Part shown: positions 10,488-21,507 of the stretch, piece by piece
How the letters are laid out: every line of letters begins with the position of its first letter
How positions within the stretch are numbered: position 1 is the first letter of the stretch
Assembly: GCA_015179125.1 (NCBI GenBank)
Contig: WHVA01000076.1
Location: forward strand, 62,001-126,000
DNA from: Gautieria morchelliformis
Lineage: Eukaryota > Basidiomycota > Agaricomycetes > Gomphales > Gomphaceae
DNA length: 64,000 nt
Direction of reading: 5' to 3'
Translations under genes and position numbers: made by a program
Notes under the pieces: generated by a model
Seen by the model: the letters and a program-made list of their open reading frames with translations, nothing else
Databases searched by the model: none
What the model was told of the DNA's origin: nothing

Positions 10488-11949
10488 CTCGTGGAAGGAG
10501 GCGAGGCAGAACGTGCATCTGTGTGGGGGGTGTTTCGTTGGGTCGGATAAGCAGGTGCCCTGCAGGTTGAACCTGTAGCACACCGCTGCGCCGTCGGAGT
10601 CGTAGACGACTCGTCTGTTTTTGACAGAGACGTTGGTCTTACAATCGGTGTGGTTGGCGAGGTGTTTCGCCGTGCAGTCGGTGGAAATGTGGCCCTCCGA
10701 GACGCCGCAGCGGAGGCAGAGCTTGGAGCGCGGGGGGTGTTGTTCCTTGTTCAGAAAGGGGTCGCCCCCCCCCTGAGTTGGACGTGCTGCTGCCCGATAC
10801 GTGTCTTGAGCTGCTGGGCGCGCTGTAAGGGGTGTAGCGGTTATCTCGGTAAGGATTAGATTGGTTACGCGTAGCTAGCTTAGCTTCGACGAGTTCGGAG
10901 ACGTTTTCGCAGGTGACCTGCCTGTGCGCGATGGCGAAGGCTTTGTTGTACTCTGCACTACCTATGGAAGGAGTGAAAGGTGTGACAACAAGTTGCTGCC
11001 TCATTCTGATGTCCATGTACAGGTTGACTTTGAAGTTTTCTTCGAAGTCCGGGTCTTGCGTGCAGCGTTCGAAGTGTCTTTTCCAGCCGGCGACGAACGC
11101 ACTTCCAGGGTCGGAGCAAGCTTCGAGGCAGCGTAGGAAATTTCCATACGCCTGTGAGAACTGACCGTACTCCAGCCTCCTCTCGTCGATGAAGTTGCTG
11201 TCGTCTATGACGCGAATGCCGGTCATCGACTTGTGGGTTTTGAGGTCGCGCTCTAGCCTGATGCGTTCCATGTTCTTGACCAGGAAGAACGAAAGCGGGA
11301 TGTAGGATCTGTTTTGGAACATGGTGATCAGCTGTATGGGAATGGAATATATCGTTGACTGTTGGACGTTGTACGCTACCAACGCGTCCGTGAACAGTGG
11401 AGTCGCGTTGGGGTTTGCTTTTGTTGTCGCCGGTCAGGCTGGGGGGTGGGGATTGGGTGGGGTTGGGTTAAGGTGGTGCTCCTCGGCGTCCCTCGGGTCG
11501 TTCTCGCCGGGGGCGTTAGGGGTTGGTTGCGGGGGGGGGGGGGGTCCCAGGATCGCGTCCGCTTCCGCCTCGGTCATGAGGTCCTCGTCGGCTGAGACGT
11601 CCTGTTCGAGTTCCCCCCTGTTAGCTCTGATCACGTTCCTGAAGGTCCTGCCACCGTTCACGTCCGCTCTGAGGCGTTCGCGTGCGGATCTGGCGGCCTC
11701 ACCGGAAGTGCTGTGGGGTTGCTCCTGGCGCCCGAGGTCGGGGTATCTCTCGGTGCTGTAACAGCACCGAGAGATACCCCGACCGACACTGCTGTTGCCG
11801 GAGGTGCCTGGGGAGCGCCTGAGGACATCGCTGGTGGTGAGGTGAGATCGTAGAGGCTTGGGAGAAAGAAAATTCTCTTTGCTACTACACGCAGGTGGTG
11901 GTAGCGGAGGAAGAGAATCTCGCAAAAGTCTGACAGCGGTGTCAGACTT
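10479..11949 (-). pseudogene. Degenerate zinc-knuckle (gag-like) gene
   Basis: Reads on minus from about 11949 to a TGA at 10479-10481, with one in-frame TGA (11434-11436) and one frameshift in a run of nine G (about 10770). Restored by eye, it has an acidic/Pro-rich N-part and a helical capsid-like region (FIDERRLEYGQFSQAYGNF, WKRHFERCTQDPDFEENF). The C-terminus has two cysteine clusters: CLRCGVSEGHISTDC and a second module containing VCYRFNLQGTC and HRCTFCLASFHEGL. The layout resembles gag-like proteins of agaricomycete mobile elements, but no RT or recombinase sits beside it. No ATG is visible at the 5' end, so a first exon may be missing. The homopolymer shift could be a sequencing error. 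Confidence 0.55.
11736..11784. repeat. Perfect 24-bp-stem, 1-nt-loop palindrome
   Basis: GGTCGGGGTATCTCTCGGTG... and its exact complement are separated by a single A. It lies inside the N-terminal coding part of the zinc-knuckle gene, so the peptide there is a fold-back artefact of the DNA. Confidence 0.9.
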
Positions 11950-11951
11950 TT
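11924..11951. repeat. 12-bp-stem hairpin at the 5' end of the zinc-knuckle ORF
   Basis: AAAAGTCTGACA, loop GCGG, TGTCAGACTTTT: an exact inverted repeat spanning the start of the open frame. Confidence 0.8.
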
Positions 11952-12198
11952 ATTTGACGGCTTAGCTAATGAACCTTACTCAGCCCGGCTGTAGAGTGTG
12001 ACTCGTGACTGAGCTTGTCACTCTTCAGCACCCACCAGTCACAGGATTGAAGAGCGGCGACGGTCCGTTTTCGGGTTTATCAATGCAAGCCTAGGCCCTT
12101 TCTTTGATTTCCACGTCCTGGATGTGAAATCGGGCGTGCGTGTGCTAATAACACAGCACAGAGCAGTGCCCAGTGGCGGCGCTTACGCCAGGATATGG

Positions 12199-12206
12199 TA
12201 TAAAAG
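12199..12206 (+). promoter_or_regulatory. TATA box of the KNH-like gene
   Basis: TATAAAAG lies 100 bp upstream of the ATG at 12306, on the coding strand. Position and match support a core promoter. Confidence 0.6.
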
Positions 12207-12305
12207 CCGGATCCGCTGGGCAGTTCTGGCGTGGATCTGCCAGTCCTTAGCATCCCGCCAGCCCCCAACAGCACAGAGCCGCCTTCTTTCACGCTTCACG
12301 ACGAT

Positions 12306-12884
12306 ATGCGGTTCACGACCACGTCTGTTTTCTTCGGCCTAGTCGCCGTGCTTTCCACGGCGTGGAGCACTGTGGCGCTGCCTGTTCTGCAGGAGCGGGA
12401 GGTCTTCGATCCGCCCATCACATTCCCCAAGGCCGGCGATGTGTTTACGGCCGGTCAGACCATCACGGTGACCTGGTGCGTATCCACCGCGTTTTGTTTC
12501 CTGCGCGAGGTATCCGATGCTGATGGTCCCGCGACGCAGGGACACCTCGTCTATCCCCGCTGGTACACCCAACCTGGGCGAGCTCGTGCTCAGACTGGAG
12601 ATTAACGGCGGAAGCGTCGGCATCGGTGAGTCGCATGACATGTGTGTGCTCTGGACCACGTGCTGACATCGGTACATGTACAGGCCCGCTGGCCGACGGT
12701 TTCCTGCTCACGGACGGATCCCAGCAAATCACATTCCCCTCCAACCTCACGACATCGCCAAACTACATCCTCAACTGTGAGTATCCTCGTCATGCTGTTC
12801 CCAGCATCCAGCTTAACGCCGTGTTGCACAGTGTTCGGCGACTCTGGCAACCTCTCGCCTGCGTTCACCATCAACGCTGAATGA
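12306..12884 (+). CDS. Small secreted protein with Kre9/KNH-like N-terminal domain
   Basis: Four exons: 12306-12475, 12540-12625, 12684-12776 and 12832-12884, giving 133 aa and a total of 402 nt in frame. The start at 12306 opens a signal peptide (MRFTTTSVFFGLVAVLST, cleavage probably after VALP). The mature part has FPKAGDVFTAGQTITVTWDT, the signature of the Ser-Thr-rich GPI-anchored/Kre9-KNH domain (PF10342), and ends LSPAFTINAE. It lacks the Ser-rich tail and GPI signal of longer family members, so it is likely freely secreted or cell-wall associated. Such proteins are linked to beta-glucan assembly in yeast; that role here is inference. All introns are GT-AG. It stands alone between the zinc-knuckle relic and the homeodomain gene. 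Confidence 0.85.
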
Positions 12885-13210
12885 AGGGCCCCTCACGCAA
12901 CGAACACTGGCCAAGTCCACCTATGGACTGGTTTCATGTCTGATACAACAATGCCACTACGACTGCTTTCTAATAGACACTAGGTACTGAACATTTTCCG
13001 ACTGGATGGACTTTCTGCGCAATATGTATATCCTAAGCTATTTACAATTGCACGTTGCATGCTTCCATATCCCTCACAAGTGCGGTGAGCGCTGCAATGG
13101 AGTTGGCGTGTGATCCGGGTTGGATGACATAATCTGTTCAATTTATCGGCAACCACGGATGCGTGTGGCAGTGTGATCAAGGGACGCAGGTAAGAGATGA
13201 TACTGGCGGC
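12885..13210. other. Intergenic, no gene recognised
   Basis: 3' flank of the KNH-like gene up to the duplicated block. No open frame or repeat stands out. Confidence 0.5.
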
Positions 13211-13564
13211 TGAATGAGGCTGCTCGTCCAAAACGGCGCGGCAGGGACGTATTTATAACAGGTGCCTGGAGGTACATTTTGAAAGTACCGAGAGTTTGAA
13301 ACCTCTTCCGTAGCTAGACTTTAGACCCTCAGAAACGTTGCTTGTGTAGCAGATTCAACCACCAAGTATTTCTGACATCTTGACCGATTTAAATTCTGCA
13401 GAGCTCAAATCTCATTCAATGTCCATCATGTTGCAGCTCCACTGCTGAATGATGAAGCGGTCAGTAAGCTGTAATTCAGACTCGTGCAGCACGCCAGGCC
13501 TCAGGGCCCGATGCGAGCGTGTTTACAAATACCAGGCACCCTCATTGTATGTGAGTCAGAGTCC
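13211..13564. repeat. ~355-bp duplicated block, copy 2
   Basis: Second copy of 10129-10487, same orientation. Its last bases (minus strand) encode the final codons and TGA of the homeodomain gene. The preceding flank (CGGC) differs from that of copy 1 (GAAG). Confidence 0.9.
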
Positions 13565-15030
13565 TTCCTCCATCTCCCTGTTCCACCGCGCCATCATATC
13601 CAGCTCCTCAGTCGTGAATGCCACACTTCCCAGCTCCAAATCCAAATCCAAATCCATATCTGATCCCACGCCCAACCCACGCCCACCCCCCGACTCCTCA
13701 CAAACCGCGCCCTGGCCCTGGCCCTTGAAGTTGTCCGAGCCGCCGCTGACCTCAGTCTGATTGTCCAGCACGTCCAACTTCAATTTCCAGCCGCTATTCT
13801 CCGCAGGCTTGCTGAGTGCCTCAAGGAGCGCCTCCGTTTCCCAGCGCAGTAGTAGCGGAATCGACGAGAGCTGCATCCAGGACTCTGAAGGGAGGACAAA
13901 GACGATGTCGGCGGCACGATAACGACTTTCGTGTATGCTGGGCATCGGGGGACTCCTGCCAGTGGCCCGGGGCATTGCAGCGGTGGACGGAACAAGCTCT
14001 ACAAGGTCAAGTTGGTCGCGGGTTAGCGAACAAGGTGCGTTTCTACGTGTTTCTCACTGTTGATAGCAGCAGGGGCTTTTGAGACGGACGGAGGCCTATG
14101 CGGCCCTTTCTGCGAGGAAACGGGAGCCACGTCGCGGATTAGCACAGAGTCACATTGGCTTGCAGACACAGAAGATCTGGCGCCCCCCGTTGAAGGTGTC
14201 GACTTAGAGACGCTTCCAGGAGAATTAGGCATGTCGTCGTCACCGTCGTCAGATCTATCCCGTGTCTGTAGCCCCGTTGATCCAGCAGCTGACTGAGCTA
14301 TAGCTTCCAGAGGTTCTTCGGATCTCGACAAGCAGACAGACCCGGTGCCCGGCATGCATGACGCCTCGCTCTTGCGACGCTTGCACTCAGAGGTAGACGT
14401 GTCCGCAGTTTCCAACGCTCTTTTCAAGCCGACGGAGGGAACAGACGTTTGATCACAAGGGACGACGGATGCACCAGCGCTGTGAGCATCGGGCGTTTCT
14501 TTCGGATCCTTAAGCCTCTTGGTCGTGTCCGGCCTTGCACGAAACGTAGTCATGTAGCTTTCCTGGGGAATCAGCGCTGCCCCAATTCTCTCTTTCGATA
14601 CCTTATTCTCTTCCGTAGCGCGCGACAGCGGCGCGTCGATCGCAAGCTCGTATTCCCCCTCATGCGGCCGCCCCAGTGCCCGTTCCCGCGCGCGCCTGCG
14701 CGTGAACCACGCGTTGACGCGCACCCTGTCGAGTCCGCGCGCCTTCGCCCACGCCACGCGGGATGCCACTGTCGGCACTGACGGATTGGCGTCCCATATC
14801 CTGTCCAGGTCTCGTATAGTCGGGGCAGCAAGTTGAACTTGGCGATTTCCACAAGGTACGTTGTTAGTCGTTTTAATTTTATTCCTACGATCAGGGCGCG
14901 AGTCGGCCCGGGGCAGCGTGGGGGCTTTAGGTTCGGTTTTGATCTGTGCTTCTGGTATATCAGTTCTGGGTGCGGGTGCGAGCGGTGCAAGCTTGGGGAA
15001 ATGTTTTTTAGCGATACTCGGTGTACTCAT
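13556..15030 (-). CDS. Homeodomain protein
   Basis: Two exons by my model: 15030-14047 and 13996-13556, joined by a 50-nt intron (GTAGAA...TAGAG), giving 474 aa if translation starts at the ATG at 15030. The homeodomain lies around 14690-14850: DLDRIWDANPSVPT, then ARGLDRVRVNAWFTRRRARE, with the recognition-helix WF-x-x-R-R. Spacing suggests a standard 60-residue homeodomain without the TALE insertion. The remainder is Ser/Pro-rich with basic patches, as in many fungal transcription factors. The start is uncertain: the same frame stays open to 15357 with no ATG, so an upstream exon is possible. The C-terminus (MMARWNREMEEGL) ends inside a block duplicated from the zinc-knuckle gene. The HD mating-type family is possible but cannot be decided here. 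Confidence 0.75.
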
Positions 15031-15319
15031 AGCAGAAAGCCCGGAAGCGGAAGTTGCTTCGGCGCTGTGGGTTTTTGTTTTTGCATTAGCATCAGACGCA
15101 AGCAGGGTACGTCCTGGCAGTATGCATCTTCGGTAGGGCGGACAAGGCGACGACACGACGTCCGGCGACGAGGATTTAATGTCCGACCCTCGGTTTGGAG
15201 AAGAGCTGGAAGGGGTAAAGAAACTTTTTTTTTGACCAAGGGTGAGGCGGGAGGAAAAAACACGGCTTGGGGTTAGGAATGGTCGGGGCGGCGGCGTTGA
15301 TGTGCGTGCCACCTTATTG

Positions 15320-15349
<30 letters not shown>
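15320..15349. repeat. Poly(A)30 tract
   Basis: Thirty consecutive A on plus, that is T30 on the coding strand just upstream of the homeodomain open frame and followed by CAATAAG. It could be a polypyrimidine tract of an intron, a retrotransposed tail or a simple repeat. Confidence 0.8.
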
Positions 15350-15351
<2 letters not shown>

Positions 15352-15664
15352 ATAGAGTCAACGTAATATATCGTGAGGGCTCGCGCCGATGACGTGGGAG
15401 TGCGGCGGGGGCGGGCGTACAGTATTTTTATTAATCCTCGAACGAATGTCCAAAAGCGTGCTCTGCGGTCTTGTCGGTTTCGGGGCATATATTCGACACT
15501 GTGATGATGCACCGGCTGAGGAGGCGAATTCGGGAGCTGTCGTGCATGGAGAATGTTTCAGATTCAGATTGTACGTCCCCGATGCGCACCGCGGCACAGG
15601 ATAAAGGAGGCCCTGGCCGTGGGTGTATCCTCGAGGAGGATTAATCGACTGTCGTTGTTGAGCG

Positions 15665-16177
15665 TTATCTGCAATATTGACGTCGGCCAGACCACCCTAA
15701 TAATGCCCCAGATGAGCTCCTGTCTCGAAGGAATGGGAGACGCACCCTGCGGAATGATCCGTTTCGTGTGTCATGATACCCATGGTGACTTATCACCGTA
15801 TTGTTGATGGGGGGTGGACCTGCCTCGATCACGCGCATATACCCAGGCGGGCGCGACGCAGACGGCAGAGGCTGCATATGGACACCAGCGTTGTGATATA
15901 GCATTTGCTGTCCCCACGTCTGAGACAACGAAGCCCAGTGTGGCGCAGCTTGTTGCTTAATCCCCAGCAGCGGCTCCGAGTCAGCGTATGCGCGCAATAA
16001 TGTCGAGACAAAGTTAAGAGAACAAACGTGTTGCTGAGCTCCTACATTCATATTGCCGAAAAGGTAGCTATTTGTTGCAAAGGTTTGGTAGAAAACGCGA
16101 GGGTCTTGACCTTGTAGAGGCTTGTTCTCGTATGGATAGTCAACCTTCAAGCCCGAATATGACTGTCCCGAAAACAT
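15665..16177 (-). CDS. Hypothetical protein, possibly an upstream exon
   Basis: Open frame from ATG 16177 to a stop at 15665, 170 codons. The family is not recognised. Segments such as DYPYENKPLQGQDPRVFYQT and VCSLNFVSTLLRAYADSEP look protein-like, while the last third is less convincing. It lies on the same strand as the homeodomain gene, 350 bp upstream of its open frame, so it might be an N-terminal exon of that gene or a small separate gene. No intron pair connecting them was convincing. Confidence 0.25.
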   Translation of the reverse strand: MFSGQSYSGLKVDYPYENKPLQGQDPRVFYQTFATNSYLFGNMNVGAQQHVCSLNFVSTLLRAYADSEPLLGIKQQAAPHWASLSQTWGQQMLYHNAGVHMQPLPSASRPPGYMRVIEAGPPPINNTVISHHGYHDTRNGSFRRVRLPFLRDRSSSGALLGWSGRRQYCR

Positions 16178-16397
16178 CTCCAGAGGACGCAAAGAAGGTG
16201 GTCTTGGATGTGGGCAGTGATGTTGACTGTTGGACAGAGTTAAAACGTTTTATGTAACACTCACTGCAGAAGGGAAAGAGCGTGACGTCGCGAAGAGTCA
16301 CAACACAAATTCACACAATACGTCTAACAATGAAGTCTACGTACACACTATCTGCGATCTACAGTACTGTATAGTCCATCTAAAGCCCGACAATGCC

Positions 16398-19300
16398 TCA
16401 AGGCGCCTCATCAATAAATATTCTCTCCACGCCCGGCCAGTTTTCCTTCCCCGGCGAAAAGAACGCCTTCTCACGCTCGTCCCAATATTGTATCCTTTCA
16501 CCGCTTCGCAGTGGAGACCAGACCCTCTCCCCCGTGTCCCTATCCGTCTTCGCCTCGAACCACCGAGGCCTGTGCTCCGGAATCTCGCCCTCTTCACGTC
16601 TCCTACGCGTCGCACGCTGGAAGTCCTCCTGCATGCTCTTGAGCTCATTGGCACGGTCATACCGGCCCAGTTCGAACGCGCGCTGGTCTGGCCGCAGACG
16701 GCAGTCCGTGAACGGCAGATACGGCTTCAGCGTTTGCGCCGGGCAGTCATTCAGCGTGACCGCAAAAGGCGTGAGATTGAAAGGCGCCTTGGGTTTCTCG
16801 GTATTTCGCCAAAGCAGGATATATTCCGCGGTTGAGGGGGACGCCGGTCCACCCACGTTGATGTCGGGAAGGAGTGCGCTGCGTCCGTCCTCCGCTTTTC
16901 GGGCCACAAGTTGGCTGTTCCAGCGGCCGGCGATGTCGTAAGTGACGCAACCGGAGGCATCGAACACGTGACCACGGATCTCGAACGCGTCCTTTCCTCT
17001 CCAGCCACGGGGCTTGAAGGTCAAGACGCAGGTATCCTGCGTGCGATGGTTTGTGACCTAGTACAGCAAGGGGATAGATCAGCTAAATCTTGCAAAACCA
17101 AAGATATGACTTACAGTCATTTCGCCGTAGTGGTCGATGGTCGTCGATCCAAGAATGAAACCAGACACGTTCGTCGTAACTTTTTTCCACGTATAATGCT
17201 CATACTGTTCGTCACCGTCATCCGCCATCATGTCATGGGGTATCTTGAGCTCAGCATGCGCCACGCCTGTCGGTCGGATCTCAAACGATTTCCCCATGAA
17301 TTTGTTCTGAGCATCGACCTATAAGCGCGTAAATGAGTAACAGCATAACAAGTACACGAGAATTTGCGCAAGGCACCTCGCCAAAGTAGCGCCAGTTCGG
17401 TGCTTCAGCCCAACAAGCACTAATCGGTGGATGGTGGGAAACTTGTTCCGAGTAATACCGATACATCTTGTCGAGTCGAACATACTCAAAGGTCTCACCC
17501 TGTAAAAAAATCAAACTACATGCCGTACGACTGCCTGACACACTTACCAACATGGGGTTGAATGGCTTTGCAATGCGACCAATCGTGCTAGAATAATTGG
17601 ACATGGCAAAAGCAGCAACGTATGCAATTCTCCTGTGCGGATCTCGCTCGGCCACTGCCGCATCCACTGCTAGGGCGTCAGTAATTAGTGTAGATATGAG
17701 CAACCGAGACCTACAACACTCTGAAAACTCCATGTCCTCGGCCTGCACAGTATTAAGATTACAGGCCAATGGAAAAGAAAGTCGCCACACTCACCATCCG
17801 CTGTAGCATGCTAGTTGGCTCATTGAAGTAGACTGGAAAGCTAATCTTGGTTAGGTCCTTCCCAATGCTACCCTTCAGCACCTGCCAGAGACTAGTGCTC
17901 GGTCTGTCGTCGCTCTCGATTGGAAGTCTATCGCGCAAACAGGCATAACCTTGAAAGGGATTCGACTTTTCAGGAAGTGCACGTAGAGACACTGGCGAAA
18001 CGGGCGATTTAAGGGGCTCGCTGACGGTAAGGTTGGGGAGATGGTTAAATTCGATCGCGTCAAAAAACTCGTCTTCTTCGTCCGTGTCGACCTCGTCCGT
18101 GTCGGGACTACGAGGAGGCTGTGCATCATCTGAGACTGGGAAGAAAGTCGTCGCATCCAAGCGCGGCCGATCGGGAGCGCGCGGCTGCTGGTCGACCAAC
18201 TCATGTGGCCAGGAAGCAGTGGGAGTCGATACTTCTGGGGTAGAAACGATGGGAAGTGGTGGGAGATCTCGTGTCGGTCTTTGGCGGATAGTTTGGGTTC
18301 CAGAGTCAGATATGTTAAGCATGCTTCGCCGCTTCGGCTTCGCACGTCCCCGTTTGCGAAGCTCACGTTCCAGAGCCTCGCCCTCACGGACAACAACGCT
18401 CAAGCTCTCTTCCCATATCGATGTACGATCCCGCTCTTTTTCGAGCTTCTCCTTGTACCATTCCTCACGCTCCTTTGCCATGCGAATGTACTCGCTCACG
18501 AGTTCTTGAAGTTGGGGCAACGATTCATTAAGAGCTTTTTCGACATCATTAGAGCGTTGCGAATCTGACGTAGGTGACGTAACAGCTGTCAACAGTCTGG
18601 ACGTCAGCTCTAGTTGTGCCATCGCCGTGTTGCCTTGCAAATCGATCGTGTCCGTGTGTGGTGGGGACCTTGCAGAACCAGAAGTTGAAGACGGAGCCAA
18701 AGAACGCGTATCCTCGGGGTCAGTACGTTCCCTGCTTGATACCCCTGTTTCTGCAGGGTCCGAGGTGTCATTTTCACCACTGGAGGCCATACTGCCACGT
18801 CGAGCACGGTGGGTACTCTTGCTGCGCGTTCTAAAACTCGATACATCCGATACACTCCCACCTGAGTTCACATGATCTTGGTAAACATCCAGCTCCCCAC
18901 CGGCGCGCGTTCGGTACCACTCGATGCTCTTTTTGATAGCGTGCGTCCACCGGGCAGCTTCGGCTGGGTGGTTGGCTTTCATGTACCACTTCTGGATTCC
19001 GGAATTAGATGGCGGCTGTGGTCCAAGGTGATGGTGTGCGCCCGGACGATGATGTGGAGTCGATTGGACCTCGAAACGTAGCTTCTCACCGGCACTTGAC
19101 GTTTTGAGTACGACAGACTTCATGGAGATAGACCCTCGACATGCCAAATTTTCATCATCTTGGTGCCTGTAATCTGTTGTCTGTGTGAGCAGCAAAGCAA
19201 CGAGGCACGTGAAAATAACTTGCATGACAGTACACCGTCTTTTAAAACAAACCATCGCGTATTGAATCCACGAGCGAGATTGGCATATTTGTTTAAGTAG

Positions 19301-20389
19301 CCTTTGAGCACGGGCGGTTCCCCGCTCAAAGGTGTCTCCATTAGCGTCTTGTCTTGATTTGTGACTGAGGAAATCGCATTAGTATGTCTTCCAGATGAGG
19401 TGTGGCGCACTAACATTGGCGTAAAAAAACCTTGACACGATCGTCTTTTCCCGCAGCATCAGCTACTGGGCGACCTCGCCGATCACGCACGAAAACGTCC
19501 GCTCCTGCCCGCACCGCCAGCTCAACAAGTCTCAAGTCTTTGCGTCGCGCTGCTTCGTGGAGCAATGTAGTCCCAGAAGCGTCGTCTACGTAGGAGAGAT
19601 CAAGGAGAGATGCTCGCGGTGAAGCGAGGTGGGTCAACAGGCTCGGGGGCGGTGGCGCGGTGCGCGGTGAAAGGATATAAGTACGAAGGAGAGAAATGAA
19701 TGATGCGCGGAATAAGGATTGTGAATCTAGGGATTTGAAGATTAAAGGCATGGCAGGATGCATTTAAACCAACTCACCCTGAATTATGTCTCGAATCTCT
19801 TTGGTTCTTGCTACCGCCTTTGCTGTTAACCCCTTAGCGTCGCGGGCCGTGTCATCGATTTCTTCTTGGTCAAGCAATAAGGCTACAACATCCGCTCTGC
19901 CAAGGCTAGCCGCGAGGTGGAGTGCGGTGCACTTGGACTCAGCGGGGTGGATAGCATTCGGGGATATTGAACGATGCTGTAGCAACAACTGTATAGTGTC
20001 GTCTAAATTACAATCAAAAATTATAAGTATTTTCTATTTGAAACCAGAACCAAACGCACATGAAGCACATCGTATGGCCAGGTGAAGCGCTGCGGCCCCT
20101 AATTGAACAGTGCTGTCGGCAGATTTGCTTCGGTCGCGGCTGATTTCGTTAAGGAAGGGATGGATGAGTGCCGGGTCACCTGATAGATGAGATGAAAGGA
20201 TGAGTGAGTCGTGAGTCGTAAGTATGCATTCACTGCGAGATTTACCACTTCGTAAAGCAGCTAGCAGCTTGACTTGATACAAGGGTTGCGACGCTGAAAG
20301 CCGTATCAATATGGAGTCTGGATAAAAAACATAAAAAACATACCAAAATCTGCAGTGGAGCCACTACTAGATGCAACCGGGGAAGGCAT
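16398..20389 (-). CDS. Oxysterol-binding protein homolog (ankyrin-PH-ORD, OSH1/OSH2-like)
   Basis: Twelve exons on minus: 20389-20344, 20317-20246, 20179-20060, 20002-19778, 19726-19415, 19364-19224, 19173-17795, 17742-17715, 17666-17548, 17499-17377, 17318-17115 and 17057-16398. Total 3429 nt, 1142 aa. Residues about 40-250 hold ankyrin repeats ([20 protein letters not shown]). A PH domain spans about 270-390 ([20 protein letters not shown]). A Ser-rich linker with an FFAT-like acidic [10 protein letters not shown] follows. The ORD begins near 735 and has the signature EQVSHHPPI at 832-840. The family moves sterols or phosphoinositides at membrane contacts. Intron 1 is only 26 nt and intron 6 is GC-AG (19223-19174); both are required to keep the conserved frame. 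Confidence 0.9.
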
Positions 20390-21507
20390 GAGTTGCAGTA
20401 GTGACGCAGAGTCCAGGCCGCGGTAAGTTACTTGCGGTCAGAAGTCCTACGCCGAGATGTACGTAAGCACGGAGTATATATAGAACACCCTAAGACAAAG
20501 GATAATAAAAACACCTTAGGTACTCTGCGGGTTCGTCGAGTAAACAAAACGAGGGTGAGTGAAATACCATGTGTACACCGACCCCGGCGCCGATTGCATC
20601 GCTCTGCATCATTGGGTTCTCCTCCGAATCCACTTCTCACTCTGCGACATCTCCGCCTTCCCCACCATTGCCGTCTCCACGCCTCCACACCCGCGTGGCA
20701 TTGCATAGCATGTAGTCCTAAAAGAACTAATCGTCGACGGGCCTCGCCTCGCCCCTACTTCGGATACGTATTTTATCCCAGCCTGCTAGCGACCGCGATG
20801 CACAAAGGTAGTCTTGACCTGGGGGTTGTGTCGTCCTAGGGCCTCAGTCACATTGTTCTGGTCCTATGCCGAGTGTGCACGGCTTCCATGTGCGTATCCG
20901 TCCCTGTGTTCCAAGGACAGTTTAACTTTCGTAACAAGTATAATCCCGCCCTATAGCCATATTCTGGGTCACCCGCTTGTTTTCCTGCTCGTACCCTTCG
21001 CTATTCTCCCCAAGCTGCTCCAATCACCGACACGATATCACGAAATACGAATCCGGGTACATGACCTACCAGGGAACCCGCACACCTCAAGGGGTCATTG
21101 TCTCCTGTCCTATTTCCGGGGTGGAATATTTCACTCACTCAGTCGTCATGTGCGCGGCGCGTGTGCAATATTTTCAAGAAGCAAGGAAAAATACTGCAAC
21201 GAAAGTTAAAGTACTGAGATTTTCAAGTCTGAAATTCTGGACGAGTCAATGCACAAGTAGTACGAATGCAAATCCTATCCTGCAGTTACGTAGGCTTGAG
21301 CAATGCGTGCATCCTTGTTGTCGTATCCATGGCGCCACTTAGTGAGAGCCTCGCGCGAGAACGTGGAGACACTCCAAATGGATCAAATGGAAGTGGTGCT
21401 AGTCCCATGCACAGATATTACTCTTCAATCACAAAGTCAAATTCATCAAGATTCGCGATCGAAGTTACAGTAACGCTATATGAATCACCAGATGGGGGTG
21501 TACGTTC
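20390..21507. other. Intergenic between OSBP start and NLR end
   Basis: Contains the upstream region of the OSBP gene, with a TATATATA run at 20475-20482 about 90 bp from its ATG. The long plus-strand open frames here are Arg/Pro/Cys-rich and look like chance. No other gene seen. Confidence 0.4.

Noticed and set aside
20432-21342. Plus-strand frames between the OSBP and NLR genes
   Set aside because: Composition (Arg/His/Pro/Cys-rich), lack of motifs and of consistent introns; they overlap the OSBP promoter.
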